64,000 bases of DNA from Paenibacillus antarcticus (GTDB lineage Bacteria > Bacillota > Bacilli > Paenibacillales > Paenibacillaceae): the NCBI RefSeq assembly GCF_001637225.1, contig NZ_LVJI01000001.1, positions 310,001 through 374,000 on the forward strand, read 5' to 3'. Numbering within the stretch: the stretch's first letter is position 1; each line of letters starts with the position of its first letter. This document shows, one piece after another, positions 1 through 8,800 of this stretch. Made by a program: the position numbers and the translations under genes. The notes below the pieces were generated by a model that made no database searches, was not told the origin of the DNA, and saw only the letters and a program-made list of their open reading frames with translations.

Positions 1-840
1 CATTGTCGGCCGAGTATCGTTCCATTCATATATCTTTTCTTCCTCTTTCTTAGTGAGTAGACTTGATTTCCCTGTTAACAAATCATATTTCCATGGAAGT
101 CTTTTAGGCTCATTTTTGACAAATACAAAGTTCTGATCTTTCTCTGAATAACGATATAATTTACCTAGTACAAGTTCTTTCTTCTTCCCCGTAGCTGGAT
201 CATATGTTGAAATCGCCTTTTGTTTCGCAACTGGACTATACTGATTTACAAGCAATGTACTATCAGCAAGCCAATTCAGACCCACATACTGCGAACTTGA
301 TATCCATTCTTGAAGTTCACCCGTTATCATGTTTTTGAGAAAATAGCTGTGCAATTGATTGTATTGCGCTGTTTTCCCATCCGATGACTTCTCAGTACCG
401 AAATCAGTCGACTCGAATACTCCCCATTTACGATCTGGTGAAATATCATAGAGATTTCCTCTCACCGCGACCTCTCGTGTTGTATCCAAATAAAGAGGTA
501 AATAGTAAAATAAATCTCCCCCCGAAATACTTGCAAGACGATTACTGAGCGTTGGCTTAGTAGTCTCTTTCGAAAAACTATTAATACTCGTGAATTTATC
601 GTCTAACCGAGCCCATTTGCCATCATTCGTTGACACGATTACTTTGCTTAAATATTGATCATTTTCTACGGAACTCCAGTTGAAATATGTTCTACCTGTA
701 TTTATGTCTGTCCATTCAGCTCTAATCGTTGTCGTATTATCTTCCGCTTGCACTTCAGGTGCAACATACGCTCCCAACACAGAGACCATGAGCATCGTCG
801 CCAAACCAACTTGTAATCTTGTTTTTTTCAATAAATGCAT
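1..840 (-). CDS. Secreted protein of unknown function, C-terminus beyond window
   Basis: An open minus-strand frame of 280 codons runs off the left edge, so only the N-terminal part is seen. It starts at an ATG behind a GGAGG ribosome binding site 8 nt upstream. Residues 1-34 form a signal peptide: Lys-Lys near the start, a hydrophobic core, and a likely AxA-type cleavage site at VQA. The mature part is polar and rich in Trp, Tyr, Thr and Asp, with short strand-like stretches such as DISPDRKWGVFEST and WLADSTLLVNQYSPVAKQK. These recall the blades of a secreted beta-propeller, but no named family is recognised. Export is well supported; the function is unknown. Confidence 0.75.
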   Translation of the reverse strand, partial: MHLLKKTRLQVGLATMLMVSVLGAYVAPEVQAEDNTTTIRAEWTDINTGRTYFNWSSVENDQYLSKVIVSTNDGKWARLDDKFTSINSFSKETTKPTLSNRLASISGGDLFYYLPLYLDTTREVAVRGNLYDISPDRKWGVFESTDFGTEKSSDGKTAQYNQLHSYFLKNMITGELQEWISSSQYVGLNWLADSTLLVNQYSPVAKQKAISTYDPATGKKKELVLGKLYRYSEKDQNFVFVKNEPKRLPWKYDLLTGKSSLLTKKEEEKIYEWNDTRPTM

Positions 841-960
841 AATTATAATCCTCCTTGTCATTCTTCTTTCACTTTACCTAAGACGGTTTATATGTAATAA
901 AGTTACAAATTTCATGAGTTACATCATTCTAAATTTCACTTCTCAATCGTATCAGCATAT

Positions 961-1004
961 AAAAAAACACCGGTATGGCTAGACTTGCTGCCTAATCCCG
1001 GTGT
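961..1004 (-). terminator. Intrinsic terminator after yqkE-like gene
   Basis: Read on the minus strand, ACACCGG pairs with CCGGTGT (7 bp) around a 24-nt loop, and seven T follow directly. It lies just past the stop codon of the YqkE-like gene. Confidence 0.7.
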
Positions 1005-1016
1005 CCTCACTTGTGC

Positions 1017-1280
1017 TTATTTATATTTTTTCCAATCCATATTACTATTCTCAAGCAGATGTTCAAAATTGTTATCCAATTTCTTCTGCTCTTGCTTACG
1101 AGCTTCCACCTTCATCAATTCTTGTGCTTCCTTCTTCTTCTTTTCCTCTGCTTTCATCTCATCTGCCTGAGACTTCAACTTTTCTAAAATATCACTGCTT
1201 AGTAAATCTTTTAACGTAGCTGGCTTATATTCAGAATCAGCCTTTTTGGGAGCCGGAATAGATCGGTTTTTCTTAGCCAT
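1017..1280 (-). CDS. yqkE: YqkE family protein (DUF3886)
   Basis: An 87-residue, highly charged, Lys/Glu-rich protein. The core TLKDLLSSDILEKLKSQADE followed by a Lys/Glu helix and the C-terminal end NMDWKKYK match what I recall of Bacillus YqkE (DUF3886), a small conserved cytoplasmic protein of unknown function. The middle (about residues 35-65) should form a long charged alpha helix, possibly a coiled coil. The start ATG follows GGAGATG at good spacing. A terminator directly downstream suggests it is transcribed alone. Identification rests on motif memory. Confidence 0.75.
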   Translation of the reverse strand: MAKKNRSIPAPKKADSEYKPATLKDLLSSDILEKLKSQADEMKAEEKKKKEAQELMKVEARKQEQKKLDNNFEHLLENSNMDWKKYK

Positions 1281-1384
1281 AAAATCATCTCCATTTCAGA
1301 ATCACATTATATCAGTTTTTGATGATACGTTCTATGTCTTTACTTGATCGTCATCATTGATCCTCAATATACGGTATATGTGTT

Positions 1385-1403
1385 CGGTATTATGGTAATA
1401 CCG
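1385..1403. promoter_or_regulatory. 19-bp palindrome upstream of ger operon
   Basis: CGGTATTA and TAATACCG are perfect 8-bp arms separated by TGG, 35 bp before the gerA-type start codon. A related half-site, CGGTAT, lies just upstream at about 1373. This looks like an operator or a small mRNA hairpin ahead of the germination genes; the binding protein is unknown. Confidence 0.4.
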
Positions 1404-1437
1404 TTAACAACAGCTATAGAGAGGGACAAAAACAACT

Positions 1438-3048
1438 ATGGACTTTATGAGTAGAGTAATTACAAAAATATTTAAAAACCCTTCACTCGGGAACAGCGAC
1501 TCAAGCAAAGAACAGGAACAGACTAAAGCCCCTTTAACAATAAATCTCCAAGAAAATATACAATTTATTAATACTTCACTTGGAAATAGTAGTGACATCG
1601 TCATTAGAGAAATTCAGATAGGTTCGCAACGACAGATCAAGGCAGCCATAATCTTTACTGACGGATTAGCAGATTCTAAATCCATTCAGAACTTCATTAT
1701 GGAATCGCTTATGTTAAATGTTGCAAATGCCGATCCCAGCAAATTGGTAACGTCTCAAGAGGACATTTTTCAGGTATTAAAAGATCATTTCCTTACCGCT
1801 GGAAGCGTTAAAGATGTTTCGGAATGGGGACCTATATTAACATCCCTGTTGTCCGGAGATGCCATCCTCTTATTGGATGGTTACGCAAAAGGGTTCAGTA
1901 TCGGTATGCGTGGATGGAAAGACCGCGCTGTCTCGGAGACGACGACAGAAACTGTCATTCGAGGACCTAAGGAAGGTTTTACAGAAAATTTACGCACGAA
2001 TACGGCACTCATACGCCGAAAGATAAAGGACCCCAATCTCTGGTTAGAAACAAAAGAAATCGGAAGAGTAACTAAAACCGACGTGGCGATCATGTATATC
2101 AAGGGAATTGTGAGCGACGACATTTTGGAAGAGGTGCATAAACGCTTAGACCGGATCGATATCGATGGGATTCTGGAAAGTGGTTATATTGAAGAATTGA
2201 TCGAAGATGAAACATACACTCCATTTCCGACAATCTATCATTCCGAACGTCCTGATGTCATTGCGGCTGATCTATTAGAAGGGAAAGTTGCCATACTCGT
2301 GGATGGCACTCCGATTGTTCTAGTCGTTCCTACCATGTTTGCTTCGTTCATACAGGCTGCGGAGGACTATTATCAACGTTCGGATATCAGTAGCCTCATT
2401 CGTATACTTAGATACGTCTGTATTTTCATCTCTCTCCTAGGTCCATCTCTTTACATAGCCATCACCACTTTTCATCAGGAAATGTTGCCAACTCAACTCC
2501 TGATTAGTTTGGCTTCTCAACGGGAAGGCGTGCCTTTCCCTGCATTTATTGAAGCCCTCATGATGGAAATATCGTTTGAGATTCTCAGAGAAGCCAGTTT
2601 AAGGTTGCCTAAAGCCATTGCACAATCCATATCCATCGTAGGTACATTAGTCATTGGATCAGCGGCAGTACAAGCCGGAATCATATCTGCTGCCATGGTC
2701 ATCGTCGTTGCCATTACAGCTATTTCCAGCTTTGTTCTACCCGCTTATGACTTGGCTATGACCATCCGAATGTTACGATTTCTCATGATGGGTCTTGCCG
2801 CTTCCTTCGGGTTGTTTGGAATCATCATCGGAATCATTGCACTTGTCCTTCACTTGTGCAGCTTGCGTTCTTTCGGGATTCCCTATATGAGTCCGTTCGC
2901 TCCGTATATCCGTGACGATATGAAGGATACGATATTCCGAATGCCCCATTGGGCCATGTTCACACGTCCTCGTTTGAGCAATCAGAAGAATATCATTAGG
3001 GAACAAAGTACGCCTCCAGAAAAACCACGAAACAATACAGGAGGTTGA
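1438..3048 (+). CDS. Spore germinant receptor A subunit (GerA/GerKA family)
   Basis: 536 residues, the usual length for the A subunit of GerA-type nutrient receptors, which sit in the inner spore membrane and trigger germination. The N-terminal half is soluble and contains the family stretches IFTDGLADSKSIQNF, GDAILLLDGYAKG and the following RGPKEGFTENLRTNTALIRR region. From about residue 325 several hydrophobic segments follow, including the conserved PFPAFIEALMMEISFEILREA region, with the NIIREQ/Pro-rich tail at the end. It is the first gene of a tight A-C-B order, with only 3 nt between the A stop and the C start. Such operons are normally read in the forespore; a convincing sigma-G promoter was not identified by eye. 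The nutrient ligand cannot be predicted. Confidence 0.93.
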   Translation: MDFMSRVITKIFKNPSLGNSDSSKEQEQTKAPLTINLQENIQFINTSLGNSSDIVIREIQIGSQRQIKAAIIFTDGLADSKSIQNFIMESLMLNVANADPSKLVTSQEDIFQVLKDHFLTAGSVKDVSEWGPILTSLLSGDAILLLDGYAKGFSIGMRGWKDRAVSETTTETVIRGPKEGFTENLRTNTALIRRKIKDPNLWLETKEIGRVTKTDVAIMYIKGIVSDDILEEVHKRLDRIDIDGILESGYIEELIEDETYTPFPTIYHSERPDVIAADLLEGKVAILVDGTPIVLVVPTMFASFIQAAEDYYQRSDISSLIRILRYVCIFISLLGPSLYIAITTFHQEMLPTQLLISLASQREGVPFPAFIEALMMEISFEILREASLRLPKAIAQSISIVGTLVIGSAAVQAGIISAAMVIVVAITAISSFVLPAYDLAMTIRMLRFLMMGLAASFGLFGIIIGIIALVLHLCSLRSFGIPYMSPFAPYIRDDMKDTIFRMPHWAMFTRPRLSNQKNIIREQSTPPEKPRNNTGG

Positions 3049-3051
3049 CCT

Positions 3052-4263
3052 ATGAAGCGGATGGGACTCTTACTTTGTATATGTATTCTTTTGGCTATAT
3101 CAGTCACCGGTTGTTGGAGCCGTCGGGAATTGAATGATTTAGCTATTGCTGTAGGACTCGGGATCGATAAAGTCGGTGACAAATATAACATTTCTGTTCA
3201 AGTAGTTGAGCCAAGTGAGGTTGCCGGAAATAAAAGTAGCGGGGTGGCACCCGTAACCATGTATCAAGCCACTGCAAATTCCCTATTAGAAGCTCTTCGT
3301 AAAATGACAACCATTAGTCCACGAAAAATTTATATAGCCCATCTAAGAATTGTCGTCATCAGCGAAGCATTGGCAAGAGAAGGCATTGGGAACGCTCTAG
3401 ACTTCATGTCGAGAGATCCTGAAGCACGCAATGACTTTTACGTTGTAGTTGCCAAAGATGCTAAAGCTATCGATACTCTAAAAATATTAACCAATCTAGA
3501 AAAAGTACCTGCTGTTCGATTATTTTCTTCTTTGGATACGTCCGAGAAACAGTGGGCACCTACAATGGCCGTTAAATTGGATAAATTAATTTCTGATTTG
3601 GTGAGCGAAGGAAGACAACCTGTTTTAACAGGACTTAGAGTCATCGGGGATCCTAAAATAGGAGAAACCAAAAAAAATGTAGAATCCATCCTTTCTCCCG
3701 CTGATTTACAGTACTCAGGATTAGCTGTATTTAAAAGTGATAAGTTAATCGGTTGGTTAAGTGATGAAGAGGGAAAAGCATACAACTATATTAACAATAA
3801 TGTTTCTAGTACGGCTGGTTCTGTAAATTGCCCCAAAGGAGGAAAAGTCACATTTAGAATCATTCGATCAGATTCTAAGGTTAAAGGTAGCATGAGGAAC
3901 GAACGGCCGCAGATCGATATTGAAGTAAAGACTGAAGCACATTTGGCCGAGGTTCAATGCACTCTTGACTTGACAAAGCCCGAAACGATTACAACTTTAC
4001 AGAAATTGGCGGAACAAAAATTAATAGACATGATTGACACCACAATCGCTAGAGTACAACAAGATTACAAAGTCGATATTTTCGGATTTGGTGAAGCCAT
4101 TCGACGTTCTAATCCCAAAGCTTGGAAAACATTGAAGAATAATTGGGATCACACATTTACAAATATCTCAGTGAATGTGAAGGCTCAGTATAAAATTCAA
4201 CAATTAGGGAAAGTTTCCGACTCTTTTCTAGAAAAAATGAAAGAACAAAACGGAGTGAGATGA
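3052..4263 (+). CDS. Spore germinant receptor lipoprotein C subunit (Ger(x)C family)
   Basis: 403 residues. Residues 1-21 form a lipoprotein signal peptide with lipobox VTGC, the Cys being the lipidation site, followed by WSRRELNDLAIAVGLGID, the classical N-terminal motif of Ger(x)C proteins. The remainder is the three-domain soluble C subunit that sits on the outer face of the inner spore membrane and works with the A and B subunits. Start ATG is preceded by AGGAGGTTGACCT inside the end of the A gene. It is followed after 3 nt by the B-subunit gene, so the three are almost certainly cotranslated. Confidence 0.93.
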   Translation: MKRMGLLLCICILLAISVTGCWSRRELNDLAIAVGLGIDKVGDKYNISVQVVEPSEVAGNKSSGVAPVTMYQATANSLLEALRKMTTISPRKIYIAHLRIVVISEALAREGIGNALDFMSRDPEARNDFYVVVAKDAKAIDTLKILTNLEKVPAVRLFSSLDTSEKQWAPTMAVKLDKLISDLVSEGRQPVLTGLRVIGDPKIGETKKNVESILSPADLQYSGLAVFKSDKLIGWLSDEEGKAYNYINNNVSSTAGSVNCPKGGKVTFRIIRSDSKVKGSMRNERPQIDIEVKTEAHLAEVQCTLDLTKPETITTLQKLAEQKLIDMIDTTIARVQQDYKVDIFGFGEAIRRSNPKAWKTLKNNWDHTFTNISVNVKAQYKIQQLGKVSDSFLEKMKEQNGVR

Positions 4264-4266
4264 AAA

Positions 4267-5373
4267 ATGCCTGAGAACGGTAAAATAAGTATTCGTCAAT
4301 TCACCATCCTAGTGATGATCGTTACTATTGGAGATTCAATTCTGATATTACCTAACGTATCTACTTCGTTTGCCAAACAAGACACATGGATATCAGGTAT
4401 CATCGCTTTATTAGTAGGTTTGATTGCCGTTTATATATTCAGCGTACTTGGAAATCTCTACCCCAAATTAACCTTCATTCTATCGATACAAAAAATTCTA
4501 GGGAAATGGTTCGGAACACTCATGGCCGCTTTATTTCTTATATTCCCTCTGATTACCGTTGTGGAATATACAAGGGAGTTAGGTGATTTCATCACCACAG
4601 AGATGATGGCTGAAACCCCAATTCTAGCGATTCAAATCTTATTTATATGTATTGTTATCTTCGCGGTACGCTTAGGTCTTGAAGTTATAGCGCGTACAGG
4701 AGAAATATTTTTGCCATGTATTATCCTTCTATTTCTCTTAATGGTCGTTTTCCTTATTCCACAAGCTGAATTCGAGAAATTACTACCTATACTAGAAAAC
4801 GGAATAAAGCCCGTAATACATGGTTCATTCTCTTTCATAGCATTCCCTTTTTTAGAACTCGTTGTATTTCTAATGATCATTCCTTATATCAATCAACCTA
4901 AACTTATAAGGAAAGGTTTCTTACAAGGTGCACTATTGGGTGGAATCGTACTCATCATCCTTGTTGCGATGTGCGTTCTTGTTCTTGGTGCCGATGAGAC
5001 TGCGAGAACCATATATCCGAGTTATTCTTTGGCCAGAAGGATAAATATCGGTCAATTTTTGGAGAGGGTAGAAGCGATGGTTGCTCTCCTTTGGATGTTA
5101 ACGATCTTTATGAAATGTACTTTTTACTACTATGTTTTTAACTTAGGGTTAGCACAACTGTTGAAATTAAAGGGCTATCGGATGTTAACCTTACCTGCTG
5201 GGCTACTCGTTATTGTACTTTCGCCTATCATTTCCCCCAATATAACATATTACAATAAACTTCTTGCCGAGTACTGGCCCTATTTTGTCGCAACATGTTG
5301 CTTACTATTCCCTCTATTATTGTTGGGGGTCTATTTCATTAAAAATAGGTTTAAGCGGTCCACTGAAACTTGA
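4267..5373 (+). CDS. Spore germinant receptor permease B subunit (GerAB/GerKB, APC superfamily)
   Basis: 368 residues with about ten hydrophobic segments. The opening ISIRQFTILVMIVTIGDSIL is typical of GerB proteins, relatives of amino acid permeases (APC fold) that bind the germinant in the inner spore membrane. Other family-like stretches are the GDFITTEMMAETP loop and the YPSYSLARRINIGQFLERVEA segment near residue 255, which precedes the late membrane helices. The gene starts 3 nt after the C-subunit stop and is followed 19 nt later by a small membrane-protein gene that completes the operon. Confidence 0.92.
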   Translation: MPENGKISIRQFTILVMIVTIGDSILILPNVSTSFAKQDTWISGIIALLVGLIAVYIFSVLGNLYPKLTFILSIQKILGKWFGTLMAALFLIFPLITVVEYTRELGDFITTEMMAETPILAIQILFICIVIFAVRLGLEVIARTGEIFLPCIILLFLLMVVFLIPQAEFEKLLPILENGIKPVIHGSFSFIAFPFLELVVFLMIIPYINQPKLIRKGFLQGALLGGIVLIILVAMCVLVLGADETARTIYPSYSLARRINIGQFLERVEAMVALLWMLTIFMKCTFYYYVFNLGLAQLLKLKGYRMLTLPAGLLVIVLSPIISPNITYYNKLLAEYWPYFVATCCLLFPLLLLGVYFIKNRFKRSTET

Positions 5374-5392
5374 AGAAAAAGGAGCCATTGGC

Positions 5393-5626
5393 ATGTTGTC
5401 TATAACTGGGATCCTTGTCATTGTCACTGTAGTCATTGCTTTTGAGTTCCCTCCTCTGTGGAGGAAGAAATTAAAAAAGGAGATTTGGGCTTTTTCCCTT
5501 CTCTTATTGATCGGTTCTGTATTGGGTATTGTTCAAGCACTAGAAGTCAAGATTCCTAATCCATTGGATTGGGTCATAGCTGTATACAAGCCCTTTTCAG
5601 AGATGGTGGATATATGGTTAAAGTAA
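5393..5626 (+). CDS. Small two-helix membrane protein, germinant receptor D-subunit-like
   Basis: 77 residues with two hydrophobic segments: about residues 2-18 (LSITGILVIVTVVIAFE) and about 32-50. The second loop is KKLKKE-rich and the tail is amphipathic. The start chosen is the ATG behind AAAAGGAGCCATTGGC. An in-frame start further up would lie inside the preceding gene and have no ribosome binding site. Size, two membrane spans and position at the end of a gerA-C-B operon fit the D subunits described for some Bacillus receptors, which modulate receptor activity. That assignment is inferred from context and topology, not from sequence identity. Confidence 0.7.
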   Translation: MLSITGILVIVTVVIAFEFPPLWRKKLKKEIWAFSLLLLIGSVLGIVQALEVKIPNPLDWVIAVYKPFSEMVDIWLK

Positions 5627-5630
5627 ACTT

Positions 5631-5669
5631 GAGCCTCTTCGCCTACAAGGGACGGAAGCTCTTTTTTTT
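5631..5669 (+). terminator. Terminator-like hairpin after ger operon
   Basis: GAGC pairs with GCTC, extended by TTC/GAA across a bulge, and eight T follow. The stem is imperfect but the T-tract and the position at the operon end support termination. Confidence 0.5.
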
Positions 5670-5741
5670 CTTGCTATTTCCTTGTCCAACCATTATTTTT
5701 ACGATACAATTTGGACACTTGCTTATGAAAGGATGTCCCAA

Positions 5742-6650
5742 GTGAACCGAACTCATCTCGCTAATTTCAGTCTACTTCTTGTTGCCATGATGTGGGGGTC
5801 TACCTTTCTCATCGTTCAAAAGGCCATTCGAGTGCTCCCTCCCCTCGCTTTTAACGGATTACGATTTCTAGGTGCAGCTGCACTATTGGCTCTTATTATT
5901 TCAGTATTTTATCGAAGTCAATGGAAGGATTTATCTTGGTCGATGCTAAAGCATGCAAGTCTATTAGGAATTTTTCTATTCATGGGCTATGCATTCCAGA
6001 CCGTTGGATTACTCTATACAACCACATCGAACGCAGGCTTTATTACAGGACTCTCTGTCATTATTGTTCCATTCCTGTCTTTGTTTCTATTGAAACATCC
6101 GATCTCTCGTTACACATGGCTGAGTGCACTGTTAGCTGCAATCGGACTATATTTCCTGACATTCACAGGCTCATCCGTCAGTTTCAATAAAGGTGATCTG
6201 CTTATCTTTTTATGTGCTATTGCCTTTGCATTACATGTAGCTTACACAGCTATCTTCGCACCTACATACCCAGCCTTACTACTATGCACACTTCAAATGT
6301 TCACTGTGGGGTTACTAAGTATGTTCTCTTCCCTGTTGTTTGAGGATCTTGGTCCGATCCATCAGGTGGCAGATCAATTAGTACAACCAGATGTGCTTTT
6401 TGCATTACTAATTTCCATTGGTCCAACAAGCGCATTAGCCTTTTGGATTCAGACGGTATGCCAGAAATTCACTTCTCCTTCTCGTGTAGCTATTATTTTT
6501 GCTACAGAGCCCGTCTTTGCGGCAATAACGGGAGTCTTCTTCGGTGGAGAAGTACTTGGAACACTTGCTGGAATCGGATGTATCTGTATTCTCACCGCTA
6601 TGATTATTGCTGAATTGAAATCTACACCGAGCACATTGGTCCCGAAATAG
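5742..6650 (+). CDS. DMT superfamily transporter (two EamA domains)
   Basis: About 302 residues with ten hydrophobic segments in two homologous halves. The first EamA repeat begins LLVAMMWGSTFLIVQKAI and contains FNGLRFLGAA. The second contains ALAFWIQTVCQKFTSPSRVAI followed by FATEPVFAA, the usual conserved end of EamA proteins. The start chosen is GTG, 8 nt after AAAGGA; an ATG three codons upstream has no spacing to that site. This family exports metabolites, often amino acids or drugs, through the cytoplasmic membrane; the substrate cannot be read here. It follows the ger terminator and is read separately. Confidence 0.88.
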   Translation: MNRTHLANFSLLLVAMMWGSTFLIVQKAIRVLPPLAFNGLRFLGAAALLALIISVFYRSQWKDLSWSMLKHASLLGIFLFMGYAFQTVGLLYTTTSNAGFITGLSVIIVPFLSLFLLKHPISRYTWLSALLAAIGLYFLTFTGSSVSFNKGDLLIFLCAIAFALHVAYTAIFAPTYPALLLCTLQMFTVGLLSMFSSLLFEDLGPIHQVADQLVQPDVLFALLISIGPTSALAFWIQTVCQKFTSPSRVAIIFATEPVFAAITGVFFGGEVLGTLAGIGCICILTAMIIAELKSTPSTLVPK

Positions 6651-6708
6651 ATTACAATAAGGACAGAAGTGAATCAATTTCATAAAGGATCAACTATGAC
6701 TTAAGGAC

Positions 6709-6750
6709 ACGATATATAGACATATAAAATCATTTTGATCTATATATCGT
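6709..6750. repeat. 12-bp perfect inverted repeat upstream of HAD gene
   Basis: ACGATATATAGA (6709-6720) and TCTATATATCGT (6739-6750) are perfect inverted arms around an 18-nt AT-rich spacer. There is no T-tract, and it lies about 70 bp ahead of the next start codon. This fits a dimer-binding operator better than a terminator. Confidence 0.45.
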
Positions 6751-6821
6751 AATGATTGAACCCGCTTATGCTATTATGAAATTGAATCACATATAAATAG
6801 ATGAATTAAGGAGAGAAATAC

Positions 6822-7622
6822 ATGTACAAACTAATTGCTATCGATATCGATGACACATTGATTAACGACAATAAGGAAGTATTGCCTTCTACACAAAAAG
6901 CACTCGAACAAGCTGTAGCTAAAGATGTGGTCGTTACCCTTGCTACGGGTCGTGCTTACGCATCTGCGCAACACCTTGCACGCCAGACAGGACTAAATGT
7001 GCCAATCATTACGTATCAAGGCGCCTTAATTAAGAACCTATTGGATGAAAAAGTTCTCTACGAACGTTTTGTACCAAAAGATGCTGCACATAAACTATTT
7101 GATTTCTGTATCGAGCATAACCTGCATGTGCAGTTCTATATTGATGATAAGCTATATTCAAGAGAAGAGAACCAAAAGCTGATTGATTATTGTGGATTGA
7201 ATGGGACGCCCTACTTTATCGAGCCAGATTTCATCAAAATAGTAGACCAACCTACACCCAAAATACTAATTGTGGATGATCCAGCTTATTTGGATGAAAT
7301 AGCACCAATCCTTCGCGAATTGCTGGGAGATCAAGTCCATATCACCAAATCGAAACCACAATTCTTAGAAATCATGCACCATGAAGGTACCAAAGGTCAT
7401 GCTCTTACTTTCTTGGCAGACCATTTCAATGTTGAACTCTCGGATACAATCGCTATTGGCGACTCCTGGAATGATCATGAAATGTTAGAAGTTGCTGGTC
7501 TAGGCGTTGCTATGGGGAACGCTATTGATGCTCTTAAGGAAATCGCGGACTATGTAACACTCAGCAACAACGAAGATGGCATCAAGCAAGTCATTGAGAA
7601 GTTTGTTTTGAACGCGGAGTAA
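6822..7622 (+). CDS. Cof-type HAD-IIB phosphatase
   Basis: 266 residues, the typical length of Cof/YidA-like hydrolases. HAD motif I is AIDIDDTLI at residues 5-13 (nucleophile Asp). Motif II is the ATGRAYASA region near 41-49, the Lys of motif III is near KGHAL at about 190, and motif IV is GDSWNDHEMLEVAG near 212. The large C2-type cap lies between motifs II and III. Such enzymes dephosphorylate sugar phosphates or other small phosphorylated metabolites in the cytoplasm, and the exact substrate is not predictable. The start ATG lies behind AAGGAGAGAAATAC. A strong hairpin follows the stop, so it is probably monocistronic. Confidence 0.93.
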   Translation: MYKLIAIDIDDTLINDNKEVLPSTQKALEQAVAKDVVVTLATGRAYASAQHLARQTGLNVPIITYQGALIKNLLDEKVLYERFVPKDAAHKLFDFCIEHNLHVQFYIDDKLYSREENQKLIDYCGLNGTPYFIEPDFIKIVDQPTPKILIVDDPAYLDEIAPILRELLGDQVHITKSKPQFLEIMHHEGTKGHALTFLADHFNVELSDTIAIGDSWNDHEMLEVAGLGVAMGNAIDALKEIADYVTLSNNEDGIKQVIEKFVLNAE

Positions 7623-7639
7623 ATGAAGTCATGATAGAA

Positions 7640-7690
7640 AGAGGCTATCCTCAGTCATGTAAATGACCAGGGATAGCCTCTCTTTTGATA
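7640..7690 (+). terminator. Terminator between convergent HAD and M50 genes
   Basis: GAGGCTATCC pairs with GGATAGCCTC around a loop of about 20 nt, followed by a short T-rich stretch (CTCTTTTG) on the plus strand. It lies between two convergent genes and could serve both. Confidence 0.7.
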
Positions 7691-7726
7691 TTTAAAAATA
7701 CATACACTTAGGAACAAGCTTAGTCA

Positions 7727-8800
7727 CTACACATTTATATTACCTACGCTATGAACCAAGTACATCATGCCGATTAATACTGCTGCAAGGAGTCCGTAAC
7801 TTATTCCGAATTTCCAACGAGATGACAAGGGCACATCATAATATTTATCATTCTCGTAACGCGTATACTCCACTTGGCAGTTAATCTTAATATGATAGTC
7901 CTCTGGTGTTCGCTGATGTTCTAGTCCATTCACAAGTACTCTCTTAATGATCCCTTGCTGTGGCATGGTGATGATTCCGTTGAAATCCATACTCGCCCAC
8001 TGTGCCTTAACATATTGTCTTTGTTCCTCGAGCTTACAATAAGTACTGAAGGGTAGTTCTCGTTTATGCTCAGGTCCAGGAATTATAGCACCTTGAGCAT
8101 AGAGATGTTCCACGGGTACTAAGAAACTCGCTGTTACAGACTCCACGATATTTCTGTTTCGACCTTTGACAAACTTTTTATACAAATCGTAAGCAAATAG
8201 CGCCCATATAATAAAGAATAAGAATGAACGTAAATAAATAATGACACCTAATCCCCCTACCAATCCCACAAGCCACAACCAACGGGAGACTGCGGTAGCA
8301 ATCCGACCTCCATCTAGTGGGTGAATCGGCAATAGATTAATCAAATTCAGAAAGAATCCTACATACGCTAGTGAATAGAGCAAGGGACTATCTAGCCAAT
8401 AAGCAGCCAGAAAAACTCCCGCTGCACCTATGGAGCCTAACACGGGACCACCGAATGCTATGTAGGCTTCCGTCTTGGCATCTAGTGGCGTCTTTTTCAT
8501 GGTAATCATTGCACCAAGAAAAGGGATAAATAAAGGTGCCGAGACTGGAAGTCCCTTCTGTTTCGCTGCGAACACATGTCCCATCTCATGAACTAATAAT
8601 AATAAGACAATGCCCAATGCGAATTGCCATGGATAGATCAGAGCATATGCACCTATCGAAATTGCCATAGAGAATATCACTCCACCAAGCTTACCAAATT
8701 TCAGGAGAGCAAGTAGAGACTTACCTTTTAACAGTAAAAGCACAATCGTGCTTCCTATATACATCAACCGAGAATCCTTTTTCTTCTCTTTATTCTGCAA
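7727..8800 (-). CDS. M50 family membrane metalloprotease (site-2 protease fold)
   Basis: 357 residues. A hydrophobic N-terminal region precedes VHEMGHVFAAKQKG, the zinc-binding HExxH of site-2 proteases, inside a membrane helix at about residues 70-75. The second catalytic motif is the NLLPIHPLDGGRI stretch (LDG-type Asp) near residue 160. Five or six membrane segments cover residues 15-210. About 120 soluble residues and one last hydrophobic segment then follow; this C-terminal part is not recognised. The start is TTG behind GGGAGGATACTG. Such proteases usually cleave membrane-bound regulators; no sigma or anti-sigma partner is adjacent, so the substrate is unknown. Confidence 0.87.
   Translation of the reverse strand: MQNKEKKKDSRLMYIGSTIVLLLLKGKSLLALLKFGKLGGVIFSMAISIGAYALIYPWQFALGIVLLLLVHEMGHVFAAKQKGLPVSAPLFIPFLGAMITMKKTPLDAKTEAYIAFGGPVLGSIGAAGVFLAAYWLDSPLLYSLAYVGFFLNLINLLPIHPLDGGRIATAVSRWLWLVGLVGGLGVIIYLRSFLFFIIWALFAYDLYKKFVKGRNRNIVESVTASFLVPVEHLYAQGAIIPGPEHKRELPFSTYCKLEEQRQYVKAQWASMDFNGIITMPQQGIIKRVLVNGLEHQRTPEDYHIKINCQVEYTRYENDKYYDVPLSSRWKFGISYGLLAAVLIGMMYLVHSVGNINV

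Noticed and set aside
680..982. Plus-strand 100-codon frame at the left edge
   Set aside because: It overlaps the signal-peptide-encoding 5' end of the supported minus-strand gene and its upstream region; composition and context do not support it.
5264..5392. Longer start for the small ger-operon membrane protein
   Set aside because: Those codons overlap the B-subunit gene and have no ribosome binding site; ATG 5393 has AAAAGGAG.
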